Positions 17,312 to 25,406 of a stretch of 64,000 nucleotides of DNA are shown piece by piece. The notes beneath the pieces are model-generated. The model was not told the DNA's origin, did no database searches, and was given only the letters and a program-made list of their open reading frames with translations. Position numbers and translations under genes: made by a program. This stretch comes from Pullulanibacillus pueri. GTDB lineage: Bacteria > Bacillota > Bacilli > Bacillales > Sporolactobacillaceae. The first letter of the stretch is position 1. Each line of letters starts with the position of its first letter. Location: positions 90,947-154,946 of the forward strand of contig NZ_BMFV01000006.1 in the NCBI RefSeq assembly GCF_014639255.1. The letters run 5' to 3'.

Positions 17312-17344
17312 GATACCCACCGTCAGCATCAAAGTCAAGTAGAA

Positions 17345-17381
17345 TAGCCACAATCCAAACGGATGATTTGGATTATGGCTA
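17345..17381 (-). terminator. Hairpin downstream of nadA
   Basis: 15-base arms TAGCCACAATCCAAA / TTTGGATTATGGCTA have one mismatch and a 7-base loop. The T run (ACTTTTT) is on the plus strand. On the minus strand only CTATTCTACTT follows, so termination of nadA is probable but not textbook. Confidence 0.6.
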
Positions 17382-17396
17382 CTTTTTGCGAAGATA

Positions 17397-18500
17397 TTAT
17401 GCCCGTTGAAGCATGCGCTCCAAGGCAAGAAGTGCGAGGTTTGCCGTGTGCTCATCAACTTTAATAATATTCGTCGGCTCTCCCACCACAAGCTGCTCCA
17501 ACGACCAAACAAGATGTGGAAGGTCGATACGATTCATCGTTAAACAAGGACACATCATCGGATTCAATGAAATAATTTCTTTATCCGTCATGGTCTTTTG
17601 CAAACGATTGACAAGATTCATTTCTGTGCCAACCGCCCATTTTGACCCTTTAGGAGCAGCTTCTAAAGTCTCGATAATGCTTTTCGTTGATCCTGCATGA
17701 TCAGCCGCTTGTACAACCTCATAACTACACTCAGGATGAACGATGATATGATATTCAGGATCCTTTTTTCTTAAATATTCAATATTGGCGACCGTAAACT
17801 TTTCATGTACTGAACAATGCCCTTTCCAAAGAATCACTTTTACTTTTTCAGGATCAGCTTCGCCTTCAAATGCGTGTTTGATTGGATCCCAGACGACCAT
17901 TTCTTCCAAACTAATCCCTAGTTCGACGGCTGTATTTCGCCCTAAATGTTGATCAGGTAAAAAGAGAATCCGTTCTTTCTGTGTAAAGGCCCACTGTAAC
18001 ATCGCTTTAGCATTGGAACTTGTAACGGTTGCCCCTCCATGTTCACCACAGAAAGCCTTAATGGCTGCTGTTGAATTCACATAAGTTAAGGGCAAAATCG
18101 TATTTCCAAAAGCCTCCTGAAAAACATCCCAAGCCCGTTCGGTTTGATGGATATCAGCCATATCGGCCATTGAACACCCTGCACGCCTATCGGGCAGCAC
18201 GACCGTTTGTTCATCTGGGGTTAAAATATCTGCCGTTTCCGCCATAAAATGAACGCCGCAAAAGACAATAAATTTTGCCGCTTTATTTTTAGCTGCAACT
18301 TGTGCGAGTTGCAATGAATCTCCTGTTGCATCGGCGAATTGGATCACCTCATCCTTTTGATAATGATGACCGGGAATGAATAAGCGCTCGCCAAAATCAG
18401 CCTTAATTTCTCGCACCCGTTCCTCCATAACTTCCGTTGGCATCGTTCTGTACTTTTCAGGTAACCGGGATTGATGATTCAAGAGTTCTGTAACATTCAT
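17397..18500 (-). CDS. nadA: Quinolinate synthase NadA
   Basis: This 367-aa, oxygen-sensitive [4Fe-4S] enzyme condenses iminoaspartate with dihydroxyacetone phosphate to quinolinate in de novo NAD synthesis. Triplicate-fold motifs are visible: [15 protein letters not shown], the first cluster Cys in [26 protein letters not shown] with the second Cys, and the third Cys in the C-terminal [13 protein letters not shown]. The length is that of the longer Bacillus-type NadA. A GGAGGG site precedes the ATG. It follows nadC by 199 bp, a gap filled by a repeat, so coupling with nadBC may be looser than usual. The NifS protein nearby probably supplies sulfur for its cluster. Confidence 0.97.
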   Translation of the reverse strand: MNVTELLNHQSRLPEKYRTMPTEVMEERVREIKADFGERLFIPGHHYQKDEVIQFADATGDSLQLAQVAAKNKAAKFIVFCGVHFMAETADILTPDEQTVVLPDRRAGCSMADMADIHQTERAWDVFQEAFGNTILPLTYVNSTAAIKAFCGEHGGATVTSSNAKAMLQWAFTQKERILFLPDQHLGRNTAVELGISLEEMVVWDPIKHAFEGEADPEKVKVILWKGHCSVHEKFTVANIEYLRKKDPEYHIIVHPECSYEVVQAADHAGSTKSIIETLEAAPKGSKWAVGTEMNLVNRLQKTMTDKEIISLNPMMCPCLTMNRIDLPHLVWSLEQLVVGEPTNIIKVDEHTANLALLALERMLQRA

Positions 18501-18595
18501 TGAATTCCCTCCTCTGGCTTCGCGTTTTTAAATAGACAAACGTCCACTCTGATAAAACCTTGATCCTTAATTAGTAGGAGATAGGTTGGATTAAG

Positions 18596-18674
18596 ATAAA
18601 CTTCTATCAATCTTTATTCATTAAGACACGTTTTTCTATCGAGCTCTTTATGGCCTCGATAGCTTACACTTTCA
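18596..18674 (+). repeat. Dispersed repeat family D, copy 2
   Basis: It matches 12998-13084 in the same orientation, sharing AAGACACGTTTTTCTA, CTTTATGGCCTCGAT and TACACTTT blocks. It is inserted between nadC and nadA, which are usually adjacent in Bacillus. Confidence 0.5.
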
Positions 18675-18699
18675 TATGACTGAAAAAATGAACAGTTCT

Positions 18700-19527
18700 T
18701 TATAAGTTAAGACTAATATCTAGCGCCTGAGCAGAATGCGTCAAAAATCCAAGTGAAATATAATCAACACCCGTTTTTCCGTATTCAGGTAGGCGCTCCA
18801 ATGTAATCTCACCAGAAGCCTCTGTGGTAATATGAGATGGAACAAGTGGGACATAATCCCTGATCTCATCTGGTGTTCGGTTATCAAACATGATTATATC
18901 CGCACCTGCTTCAACAGCTTCCTTCACTTGTTCTGCACTTTCTGTCTCTACTTCAATCTTTACCATATGGCCAAGAGTGGTCTTCAGTCGATTCACTGCT
19001 GCTGTTATGCTCCCCATCTTTGCGATATGGTTATCTTTAATCATAATACCGTCATATAGCCCCATCCGATGATTATATCCACCACCACATGTCACCGCAT
19101 ATTTTTCAAGCATCCGCAATCCTGGCGTTGTTTTCCTTGTATCACATAAGCGCGTGTGCTGACTGTCGAGCAAGCGAACCGCTTGTGCCGTCAATGTTGC
19201 AATGCCACTCATTCTTTGCAGAAGATTAAGGATAACCCTTTCCCCCGTCAAGATAGGTTGAACAGGGCCTTCAACGGTTGCAATGTCTGTTCCTTTTTTC
19301 ACTTGATCACCATCATTAACAAGGAAGTGAACGTTAATGGTCGGATCAAGCAGGTGATAGGCCTCTGTAATGACATCAAGTCCGGATAGGACTCCCTCTG
19401 CTTTGGCAGTAAATATTCCCTCGCCTTTTTCATTTTTATCGAAAAGTAACTGGCTTGTTAGATCACCCTCACCAATATCTTCAAGAAAAAATGTTTGTAA
19501 CTGCTCTTTTAGTTTGAGTCTGTTCAT
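18700..19527 (-). CDS. nadC: Nicotinate-nucleotide pyrophosphorylase NadC
   Basis: This 275-aa enzyme converts quinolinate and PRPP to nicotinate mononucleotide, CO2 and pyrophosphate. Family motifs include EDIGEGDLTS (about 16-25), LNLLQRMSGIAT, the RKTTPGLRMLEKYAV segment and IEVETESAEQVKEA with the PRPP/quinolinate-binding residues, then IMFDNRTPDEIR. I place the start at ATG 19527 (MNRLKLKEQL), preceded by GGAGAGAAAAGGG. A longer frame to 19608 is not family-like. The start lies 47 bp inside nadB, so the two are translationally coupled. Confidence 0.95.
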   Translation of the reverse strand: MNRLKLKEQLQTFFLEDIGEGDLTSQLLFDKNEKGEGIFTAKAEGVLSGLDVITEAYHLLDPTINVHFLVNDGDQVKKGTDIATVEGPVQPILTGERVILNLLQRMSGIATLTAQAVRLLDSQHTRLCDTRKTTPGLRMLEKYAVTCGGGYNHRMGLYDGIMIKDNHIAKMGSITAAVNRLKTTLGHMVKIEVETESAEQVKEAVEAGADIIMFDNRTPDEIRDYVPLVPSHITTEASGEITLERLPEYGKTGVDYISLGFLTHSAQALDISLNL

Positions 19528-21058
19528 ACCCTTTTCTCTCCCGATAAATTCTTTTATCTTTCCACTGTCTAAGCGCCTGAGGATAATCACGCCGGAGATG
19601 TCCCCCACGACTCTCCGTCCGCATCAAAGCCGAAGTGGCAATCAACCAACTGACCGTCAACATATTAAGGCGTTCATAATCCTCTCTATCCATATCCATC
19701 ATTGAAGGAATAGAATCCGGCCGGCAATACCGCTCAAGCCAATCAACCATCTGCCGAAGATCCTCTTCACCCCTAACCAATCCCACCTTGCTCATCATTT
19801 TCCTTTGGAGCATGTGTCGCTTAGGTAAAACTTGTAAAGGTGAGCTTAGCTGAATCGTGAGTGAGGGGGGGATTTTCGACGGTTGTTCTGAGATTGATCG
19901 AATATAAGCCGCCACCCTCTCCCCAAAAGATGCTGCTTCTAACAATGAATTGCTGGCCAAACGATTGGCCCCATGCACGCCCGTACATGCGGTCTCACCG
20001 ATGGCATAAAGACCCGGAACCGAGGTCCGACCTACTGCATCTGTAGCGATACCACCCATAATAAAATGGGCTCCTGGCGTCACGGGTAATAAGCCTTGAT
20101 CAATCATTATCCCCGCCTCTTCACATTGCGCTGTGATGGTGGGAAAACGCTGTCTAAAATTAGAAATACTTGAGATATCTAAAAATACCTTTTCCCCAGT
20201 GCTTATATGATCATAAACGACTTTAGACACAACATTTCTTGGGGCCAAATCCTCAAGCTCATGCCGCCCAGCCATGATAGGTCGGCCTTTTGAATCAACG
20301 AGTATAGCGCCCTCTCCTCTCACAGCCTCTGAAATCAGCCCAAAACATCGCTCATGGTGATAAAGCATTGTAGGATGAAATTGAACAAATTCCATATCCA
20401 CGAGACGTGCGCCTGCTCGATAAGCCATTGCAAGGCCATCCCCAGTCGCTTCTTGAGGATTAGAGGTCCTCTCATACAACGCTCCAATTCCCCCTGTTGC
20501 TAGAATGATATGTGTCGCGTAATAACAGATTTTCTTCCTGGTCGATGACTGAGCTAAAACACCCACACAACGCCCCTCATTGATTATGAGATCGATAGCC
20601 TGAACATGTTCCTCTATACAAACATGGTCCTCAAGATGTCTTTTAAGCGTTTCAACAATGGCTTTCCCGGTTGCATCGCCACACGCATGCAAAATCCTCC
20701 GCCTGTGGTGTCCCCCTTCTTGAGCTAGTGCATATTCTCCATGAGCATTGCGGTCAAAAGGAACACCCATATCTATCAAACGTTGTATTGTCTTTGGGGC
20801 ATTTTTTAGAAAAGCTTCTGTCACGTCCCTATTATTAAAATAGCAGCCAGCGCTAACCGTGTCCTCGACGTGTTGGTCCCATGTATCCTCACTATCTATT
20901 GCACCCGCTATCCCCCCTTGTGCGAAATAAGAATTGCTGCGTTTCCAAGAGGATTTGGACAGGATTGTCACGCTTTTATTTTGGGTTAAGCATTCTGCAG
21001 CCATTAAACCCGCTAATCCACTACCAATAATCAAGACATCTTGAACTTTCACGTCCAT
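19481..21058 (-). CDS. nadB: L-aspartate oxidase NadB
   Basis: This 525-aa FAD enzyme oxidises L-aspartate to iminoaspartate, the first step of NAD synthesis. It has the Rossmann FAD motif IIGSGLAGLMAAE (about 10-22), the SYFAQGGIAGA loop, the catalytic HPT..Y region as VQFHPTMLYHH, and ARG/HGANRLASNSLLEA near the FAD. The C-terminal helical domain is complete. ATG 21058 is used because AGAGGTG precedes it; an upstream start would cross the operator region. First gene of nadB-nadC-(nadA), divergent from nifS. Confidence 0.96.
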   Translation of the reverse strand: MDVKVQDVLIIGSGLAGLMAAECLTQNKSVTILSKSSWKRSNSYFAQGGIAGAIDSEDTWDQHVEDTVSAGCYFNNRDVTEAFLKNAPKTIQRLIDMGVPFDRNAHGEYALAQEGGHHRRRILHACGDATGKAIVETLKRHLEDHVCIEEHVQAIDLIINEGRCVGVLAQSSTRKKICYYATHIILATGGIGALYERTSNPQEATGDGLAMAYRAGARLVDMEFVQFHPTMLYHHERCFGLISEAVRGEGAILVDSKGRPIMAGRHELEDLAPRNVVSKVVYDHISTGEKVFLDISSISNFRQRFPTITAQCEEAGIMIDQGLLPVTPGAHFIMGGIATDAVGRTSVPGLYAIGETACTGVHGANRLASNSLLEAASFGERVAAYIRSISEQPSKIPPSLTIQLSSPLQVLPKRHMLQRKMMSKVGLVRGEEDLRQMVDWLERYCRPDSIPSMMDMDREDYERLNMLTVSWLIATSALMRTESRGGHLRRDYPQALRQWKDKRIYRERKGYEQTQTKRAVTNIFS

Positions 21059-21067
21059 GTGTAAAAC

Positions 21068-21115
21068 ACCTCTATTTACATGTGTCTTGACATATATATT
21101 TACATACATTTAAAT
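21068..21115. promoter_or_regulatory. Divergent nadB/nifS promoter region with candidate NiaR (YrxA) site
   Basis: Plus strand: -35 TTGACA (21087-21092), 17-bp spacer, -10 TTAAAT (21110-21115), reading toward nifS. Two direct TTTACAT blocks (21075-21081 and 21099-21105) lie 24 bp apart and bracket GTGTCTTGACA. In Bacillus, the nifS-nadB spacer is bound by the niacin-responsive repressor NiaR (YrxA). The GTGTCTTGACA core is reminiscent of that operator, but the assignment rests on context and memory of the motif. No niaR gene is in this window. Confidence 0.5.
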
Positions 21116-21152
21116 GGATGACAAGAGATTAATTTGGAAGACGGTGATTTTC

Positions 21153-22298
21153 ATGATGTATCTTGACTACGCAGCAACCACTCCAATGTCTGAACAAGCA
21201 TTAGAAGCTTATATCAAAGCCTCGAGAAATTTTTATGGGAATACAATGAGTCCGCATGATTTTGGTACGGAGGCACACCAGCTATTAGAAGCGACACGCC
21301 TTGAACTTGCACGCTGTTTAAACGCTCATTCTAGCGGTATTTATTTCACAAGTGGCGGTTCAGAAAGTAGCTTGCTCGCAATTACTTCTTTAGCCAGAGC
21401 CCATCACTACAAAGGGAAACATTTAATTACCACCAAAATAGAGCATCCCTCTATTGATAGCGCGATCCAATTGCTAGAATCAGAAGGTTTTACCTGTACT
21501 TATCTTCCTGTTAATAAAGACGGAAGGATTGATTTAGGAGATTTGCAAAATGCTATACGCGAGGACACCATCTTAGTCTCTATCGGTCACGTGAATAACG
21601 AAATCGGCGTGATCCAACCTATAGAGGAGATAGGACAGCTTCTCGCCGAACACCACATTCTTTTTCATACGGATGCCGTCCAGTCTTTCGGAAAGCGCCC
21701 TATCGATGTGAAAAAGGCAAAAATCACGAGCTTATCCATCTCCAGTCATAAAATCTATGGCCCAAAGGGTGTCGGCGCTTGTTATATTGATCCTTCTATT
21801 CACTGGCAACCGTTTCTTTCTCACGTTAGTCATGAACATGGCTTTCGCCAAGGGACAATCAATACACCTGGCATTGCTGCTTTCATTACTGCAGCAATGG
21901 ACATCGTGAAATATATGGATATTGAATATAAAAGAATGGAAGAATTAAAACATTCATTTGTTCGTGAAGTGAGACGAAGGGCACTGCCTGTGGTTATTGA
22001 AGGGTGTGACACTGGAGAATCACCTCACCATTTACCCTCTATTCTTCCCCTGAGAGTTCTAGGATTAGAGGGACAACTGGTCATGTTGGAATGTAATCGG
22101 CGAGGATTAGCCCTTTCAACTGGTGCGGCGTGTAAAGCAGGGCAATCACTACCTTCAAAAACAATGAGAGCGCTTGGAAGAAGCGAAAATGAAGCGTTAG
22201 AATTTATCAGAATTTCCTTAGGAGTTAAGACCACATCAAGTGAAGTCTTCAAGGCTGTCGACATATTGGAGTCAATCATACTCGCCCACTCCCATTAA
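21153..22298 (+). CDS. nifS: NifS/IscS-type cysteine desulfurase (NAD-cluster specific)
   Basis: This 381-aa PLP enzyme takes sulfur from cysteine. Its N-terminus MMYLDYAATTPMSEQAL is the class signature. The PLP Lys is in SISSHKIYGPKGVG (about 200) and the substrate-binding RQGTINTPG follows. The persulfide Cys lies in STGAACKAGQ (about 325). It is divergent from nadB, exactly the B. subtilis arrangement in which NifS helps assemble the NadA iron-sulfur cluster. ATG 21153 is chosen after a GAAGACGGTGA site; the frame opens further upstream within the promoter, which is unlikely. Single gene. Confidence 0.93.
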   Translation: MMYLDYAATTPMSEQALEAYIKASRNFYGNTMSPHDFGTEAHQLLEATRLELARCLNAHSSGIYFTSGGSESSLLAITSLARAHHYKGKHLITTKIEHPSIDSAIQLLESEGFTCTYLPVNKDGRIDLGDLQNAIREDTILVSIGHVNNEIGVIQPIEEIGQLLAEHHILFHTDAVQSFGKRPIDVKKAKITSLSISSHKIYGPKGVGACYIDPSIHWQPFLSHVSHEHGFRQGTINTPGIAAFITAAMDIVKYMDIEYKRMEELKHSFVREVRRRALPVVIEGCDTGESPHHLPSILPLRVLGLEGQLVMLECNRRGLALSTGAACKAGQSLPSKTMRALGRSENEALEFIRISLGVKTTSSEVFKAVDILESIILAHSH

Positions 22299-22507
22299 AA
22301 ACAGCAAACGCACTTTGAAAGATTTGCCCCTTGTTCCGCGTCATCCCAAGAAGATAAAAGGCTATAAAGCCGAAGGAATGTACCCGATATCGCACTTCAA
22401 AAATCCAGATGCCGCAAGCCATTGTATTTATGCTAAAATTTTTATAGTCTATGACATCTGTTTGTGTCATTTAGTGAAGATTAAGCATTCGATAAGGGAG
22501 CTTTGTC

Positions 22508-22834
22508 ATGTTCTATGCTATTGCTTTATTCATCTTTGCTGGATTTGCCGAGATCGGCGGTGGCTACTTAGTGTGGTTGTGGTTAAGAGAGTCGAGACCC
22601 CTTTGGTTTGGGGTGATTGGGGCTTTAATTCTCATCGGTTACGGCATTATTCCAACCTTACAAAAATTCCCCTCCTTTGGCAGAGTGTATGCCGCTTACG
22701 GTGGTGTCTTTATTATTCTTGCTGTTTTATGGGGCTGGGCTATCGATAAAAAAACGCCTGATCTCTATGATTGGATCGGTGCGTTAATTTGTTTACTCGG
22801 TGTATCCATTATCCTTTGGGCACCCCGGCATTAG
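22508..22834 (+). CDS. YnfA-family (UPF0060) small membrane protein
   Basis: This 108-aa protein has four membrane helices. It begins MFYAIALFIFAGFAEIGGGY, with the conserved Glu in the first helix, and also has VWLWLRE and GRVYAAYGGVFI. It is the full length of the YnfA family, which resembles small multidrug resistance transporters in topology. Transport function is not established for most members. An AAGGGAGC ribosome site precedes the ATG. Single gene, not linked in function to its neighbours. Confidence 0.9.
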   Translation: MFYAIALFIFAGFAEIGGGYLVWLWLRESRPLWFGVIGALILIGYGIIPTLQKFPSFGRVYAAYGGVFIILAVLWGWAIDKKTPDLYDWIGALICLLGVSIILWAPRH

Positions 22835-22870
22835 GAAAACCATAGCTTTTCTTCTCCTTCTAAAACCCAA

Positions 22871-22906
22871 AAGGTGCTCCAAAAGTTAAACTTTTGAAAC
22901 ACCCTT
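22871..22906 (-). terminator. Terminator of the aldo/keto reductase gene
   Basis: Stem GGTGctcCAAAAG / CTTTTGaaaCACC with loop TTAAA. On the minus strand it is followed by TTTTGGGTTTT. Confidence 0.75.
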
Positions 22907-22932
22907 TGGTGAACGTTATCATGTGTGAGGCA

Positions 22933-23850
22933 TTACGGTAGTTTATTTCCAGCAGCTCTATAAATTTCGTACCATTCTTCACGGGTAAGATGAACGTCTG
23001 AAGCTTTACAAATATCTTTGACACGTTGAACATTTGTTGTTCCAAGGATCGGTTGAATGCGGGCAGGATGACGAAGAATCCAAGCAATAGCAATTGCTGT
23101 ATTGGCAACCCCATATTTTTCAGATAGTTCATCAATCTTAGCATTGAGCTCTGGGAACTTATCATTATCTAAAAAGACCCCTTCAAAGAACCCATACTGG
23201 AAAGGTGACCAAGCTTGAATCGTGATGTCATTAAGCCGGCAATAATCGAGTATACTCCCGTCTCTATTTACAGAAGGTTCAATTTCCATATTAACATTAA
23301 GTCCAGCGTCGATCATCGTTGTATTGGTAATACTCAATTGAAGTTGATTAATCATAAGATCTTGTTTGACATATTTTCTAAGCAATTCTATCTGCATAGG
23401 GTTTTGGTTACTGACCCCAAAATATTTAACCTTACCGCTTTCCTGTAAAAGAGTGAAAGCCTCTGCCACTTCTTCAGGTTCAACAAGAGCGTCCGGTCGA
23501 TGCAATAAAAGTACATCTATGTAATCCGTTTTTAGACGCTTCAAGCTACCGTCAACAGCCTCTAAAATATGATCCTTAGAAAAGTCAAAAAAGCCTTGTC
23601 TAATCCCACATTTTGTTTGTAAAATAAACTTTTCACGGATGCTCGGACTCATATCCACTGCCTCTGCAAAAACTTCCTCAGACCTCCCACCTCCGTAGAT
23701 ATCCGCATGATCAAAGAAGTTGATCCCCTCTTCTAATGCTGTATGAATAAGTGTAGACGCTTCCTTTTTTGACATATCAGAAATCCTCATACACCCCAAT
23801 GAAATCTCTGAAGCGTTAATGGCACCCTGACCAATCTTTATATTTTTCAT
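22933..23850 (-). CDS. Aldo/keto reductase (YdhF-like)
   Basis: This 305-aa NADP-dependent TIM-barrel oxidoreductase has the catalytic tetrad visible as Asp and Tyr in FFDHADIYGGG (about 46-52), Lys in LQTKCGI (about 83) and His in LLLHRPDAL (about 118). The C-terminal phosphate-binding region ILGTTNVQRVKDI is present. The N-terminal SEISLGCMRISDMSKKEA is typical of the YdhF subgroup. The probable role is reduction of small carbonyl compounds; physiological substrate unknown. ATG 23850 follows an AGAGGGGT site, with an in-frame TTG one codon earlier. Confidence 0.9.
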   Translation of the reverse strand: MKNIKIGQGAINASEISLGCMRISDMSKKEASTLIHTALEEGINFFDHADIYGGGRSEEVFAEAVDMSPSIREKFILQTKCGIRQGFFDFSKDHILEAVDGSLKRLKTDYIDVLLLHRPDALVEPEEVAEAFTLLQESGKVKYFGVSNQNPMQIELLRKYVKQDLMINQLQLSITNTTMIDAGLNVNMEIEPSVNRDGSILDYCRLNDITIQAWSPFQYGFFEGVFLDNDKFPELNAKIDELSEKYGVANTAIAIAWILRHPARIQPILGTTNVQRVKDICKASDVHLTREEWYEIYRAAGNKLP

Positions 23851-23952
23851 CAATACCCCTCTTTTCCGTTTAATAGATATACATTCTATAAATCTATATT
23901 ACCACGTGTGCTGCAAACAAAGAAAAGGTTTACATCCGAAAAACAAAAAAAT

Positions 23953-24080
23953 AATAGAAAACTTCCCTTGCACTTCACCCCTTCACTAAGCACAGCCTGA
24001 TGTTCAAGGTTTTGTACTCATACACTAAGGTTGTCCCAATCCTTTAAATAGTGATTGACCAAAGTTGCACTTATAAGGTC
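23953..24080 (+). repeat. Dispersed repeat family B, copy 2
   Basis: It contains AATAGAAAACTT, CTTCACTAAGCACAGCCTGA, TACACTAAGGTTGTC and, at its right end, AAGTTGCACTTATAAGGTC. These blocks match copies at 1461-1574 and 52283-52392. No family A element follows this copy. Confidence 0.7.
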
Positions 24081-24111
24081 GTCCACTCAGGAATTCTAAT
24101 GGTATTAAAAA

Positions 24112-24160
24112 AGTGCCCAGGCCTCCCTTTTTTGGAGGAACATCCGAGCACCTAGGCATA
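24112..24160 (-). terminator. Terminator of the dioxygenase gene
   Basis: On the minus strand GTGCTCGG...CCTCC-loop-GGAGG...CTGGGCAC forms a two-step stem followed by TTTTTT. Confidence 0.7.
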
Positions 24161-24172
24161 ATGCTATTTTTT

Positions 24173-25150
24173 CTATTCCTTTACAAAATCAATCGTACTT
24201 CTTACCGTATCAATAGGTCGAACTAAGCTTTCAATTTCTTCTCGCTTTGGCTCCAAGAATGGCGGTAAAGATAATTTTTCTCCAAGGGTTTCATAAGGCT
24301 CATCACCCATAAATCCAGGCCCGTCTGTCGCGAATTCAAATAGGATATATGGCGCCACTCTGACATATAATGATTCAAAGAAATGACGATCCACATAGCC
24401 CGAGGTTTGGAAACCAAAACTTGGCATCCTCTCAATCCACTCATTTAAGGCTGCTCGATCTTCCACACGGAAAGCGGTATGATGAACAGTCCCGTAGCCT
24501 TGTTGGGCCTGTGGAAGGACGACATTATGTTCAACAATGACCTGAGCACCATTCCCGCCCTCACCAACTTCAAATAAATGGAATGAACCTTCTTTAGCCA
24601 TTTCCTTAAATAATAAAACTTTCTCCATCATTTCTTTAAAATAATCAAACTGAGATATACGCACGAAAATTGGACCTAAACCTGTAATAGCATAGTCTAA
24701 TGGGATGGGGCCTTTCTGCCACGGGGTTCCTGCCACCACACCCTCATTTAACTCATCCGAAATAAGCTGATACTGTTGATCATCAAAATCGACAAAAGAA
24801 AGGGTCTTTTTTCCAAACTGTTCTTTAATCCCTGTATGCTTAACCTCTAGTCGATCAAAGCGTTTGACCCAATACTCTAAGGCAGCATCGCTTGGCACAC
24901 GAAAAGATGTTTTCGCTATTTCATTGGTTCCGTGTACCCCTTTAGGGATACCTGGAAAGTCGAAGAAAGTCATATCCGTCCCAGGACTTCCTGTATCATC
25001 AGCAAAAAATAAATGATAGGTTTGGATATCGTCTTGGTTAACCGTTTTCTTGACTAAGCGCATCCCTAATACAAAAGTGAAAAATTCATAATTCTTTTCA
25101 GCACTGCTCGTAATCGCTGTAACATGGTGTATCCCTTTCAACTCGTTCAT
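24173..25150 (-). CDS. Ring-cleaving dioxygenase, VOC superfamily (MhqO/MhqA-like)
   Basis: This 325-aa protein is built of two vicinal-oxygen-chelate halves. Metal ligands are suggested by HHVTAI near the N-terminus (about 6-11), VHHTAFRVED in the second half (about 228) and a late Glu in ILFEFATDGPGF. This matches the MhqO/MhqA group of Bacillus, induced by quinones and catechols and thought to open hydroquinone-type rings. ATG 25150 has a perfect GGAGG site. The usual regulator MhqR is not nearby, so regulation cannot be inferred. Single gene with terminator. Confidence 0.85.
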   Translation of the reverse strand: MNELKGIHHVTAITSSAEKNYEFFTFVLGMRLVKKTVNQDDIQTYHLFFADDTGSPGTDMTFFDFPGIPKGVHGTNEIAKTSFRVPSDAALEYWVKRFDRLEVKHTGIKEQFGKKTLSFVDFDDQQYQLISDELNEGVVAGTPWQKGPIPLDYAITGLGPIFVRISQFDYFKEMMEKVLLFKEMAKEGSFHLFEVGEGGNGAQVIVEHNVVLPQAQQGYGTVHHTAFRVEDRAALNEWIERMPSFGFQTSGYVDRHFFESLYVRVAPYILFEFATDGPGFMGDEPYETLGEKLSLPPFLEPKREEIESLVRPIDTVRSTIDFVKE

Positions 25151-25325
25151 TTGAACGCCTCCCATTAACATACAATCTATTGATCATTATTGGTTATAAT
25201 AAGTTTTGTAACCCATTCCCAGCTATATATTCTTAATTAAATTATCTTTAATTCGAGATAAATATATCACCTCATGCTCCCACTGTCAAATCCATTCTTT
25301 AATGGACCCTATTTATGCAGAGCAT

Positions 25326-25357
25326 GAACCCAGATATAATGGATTACACCTGGGTTC
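25326..25357 (-). terminator. Hairpin after the HK-STAS gene
   Basis: Perfect 8-bp arms GAACCCAG / CTGGGTTC with a 16-base loop and no clear T run. It is 50 bp beyond the stop and the only terminator-like structure there. Confidence 0.5.
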
Positions 25358-25406
25358 TCTCTATTAACTTCATTTTAAGATCTCAAGACGGAATTCCGCC
25401 AGTGAG

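Noticed and set aside
22240..22749. 169-codon plus-strand frame
   Set aside because: It overlaps the end of nifS and most of the well-supported YnfA gene in another frame and has no ribosome site.
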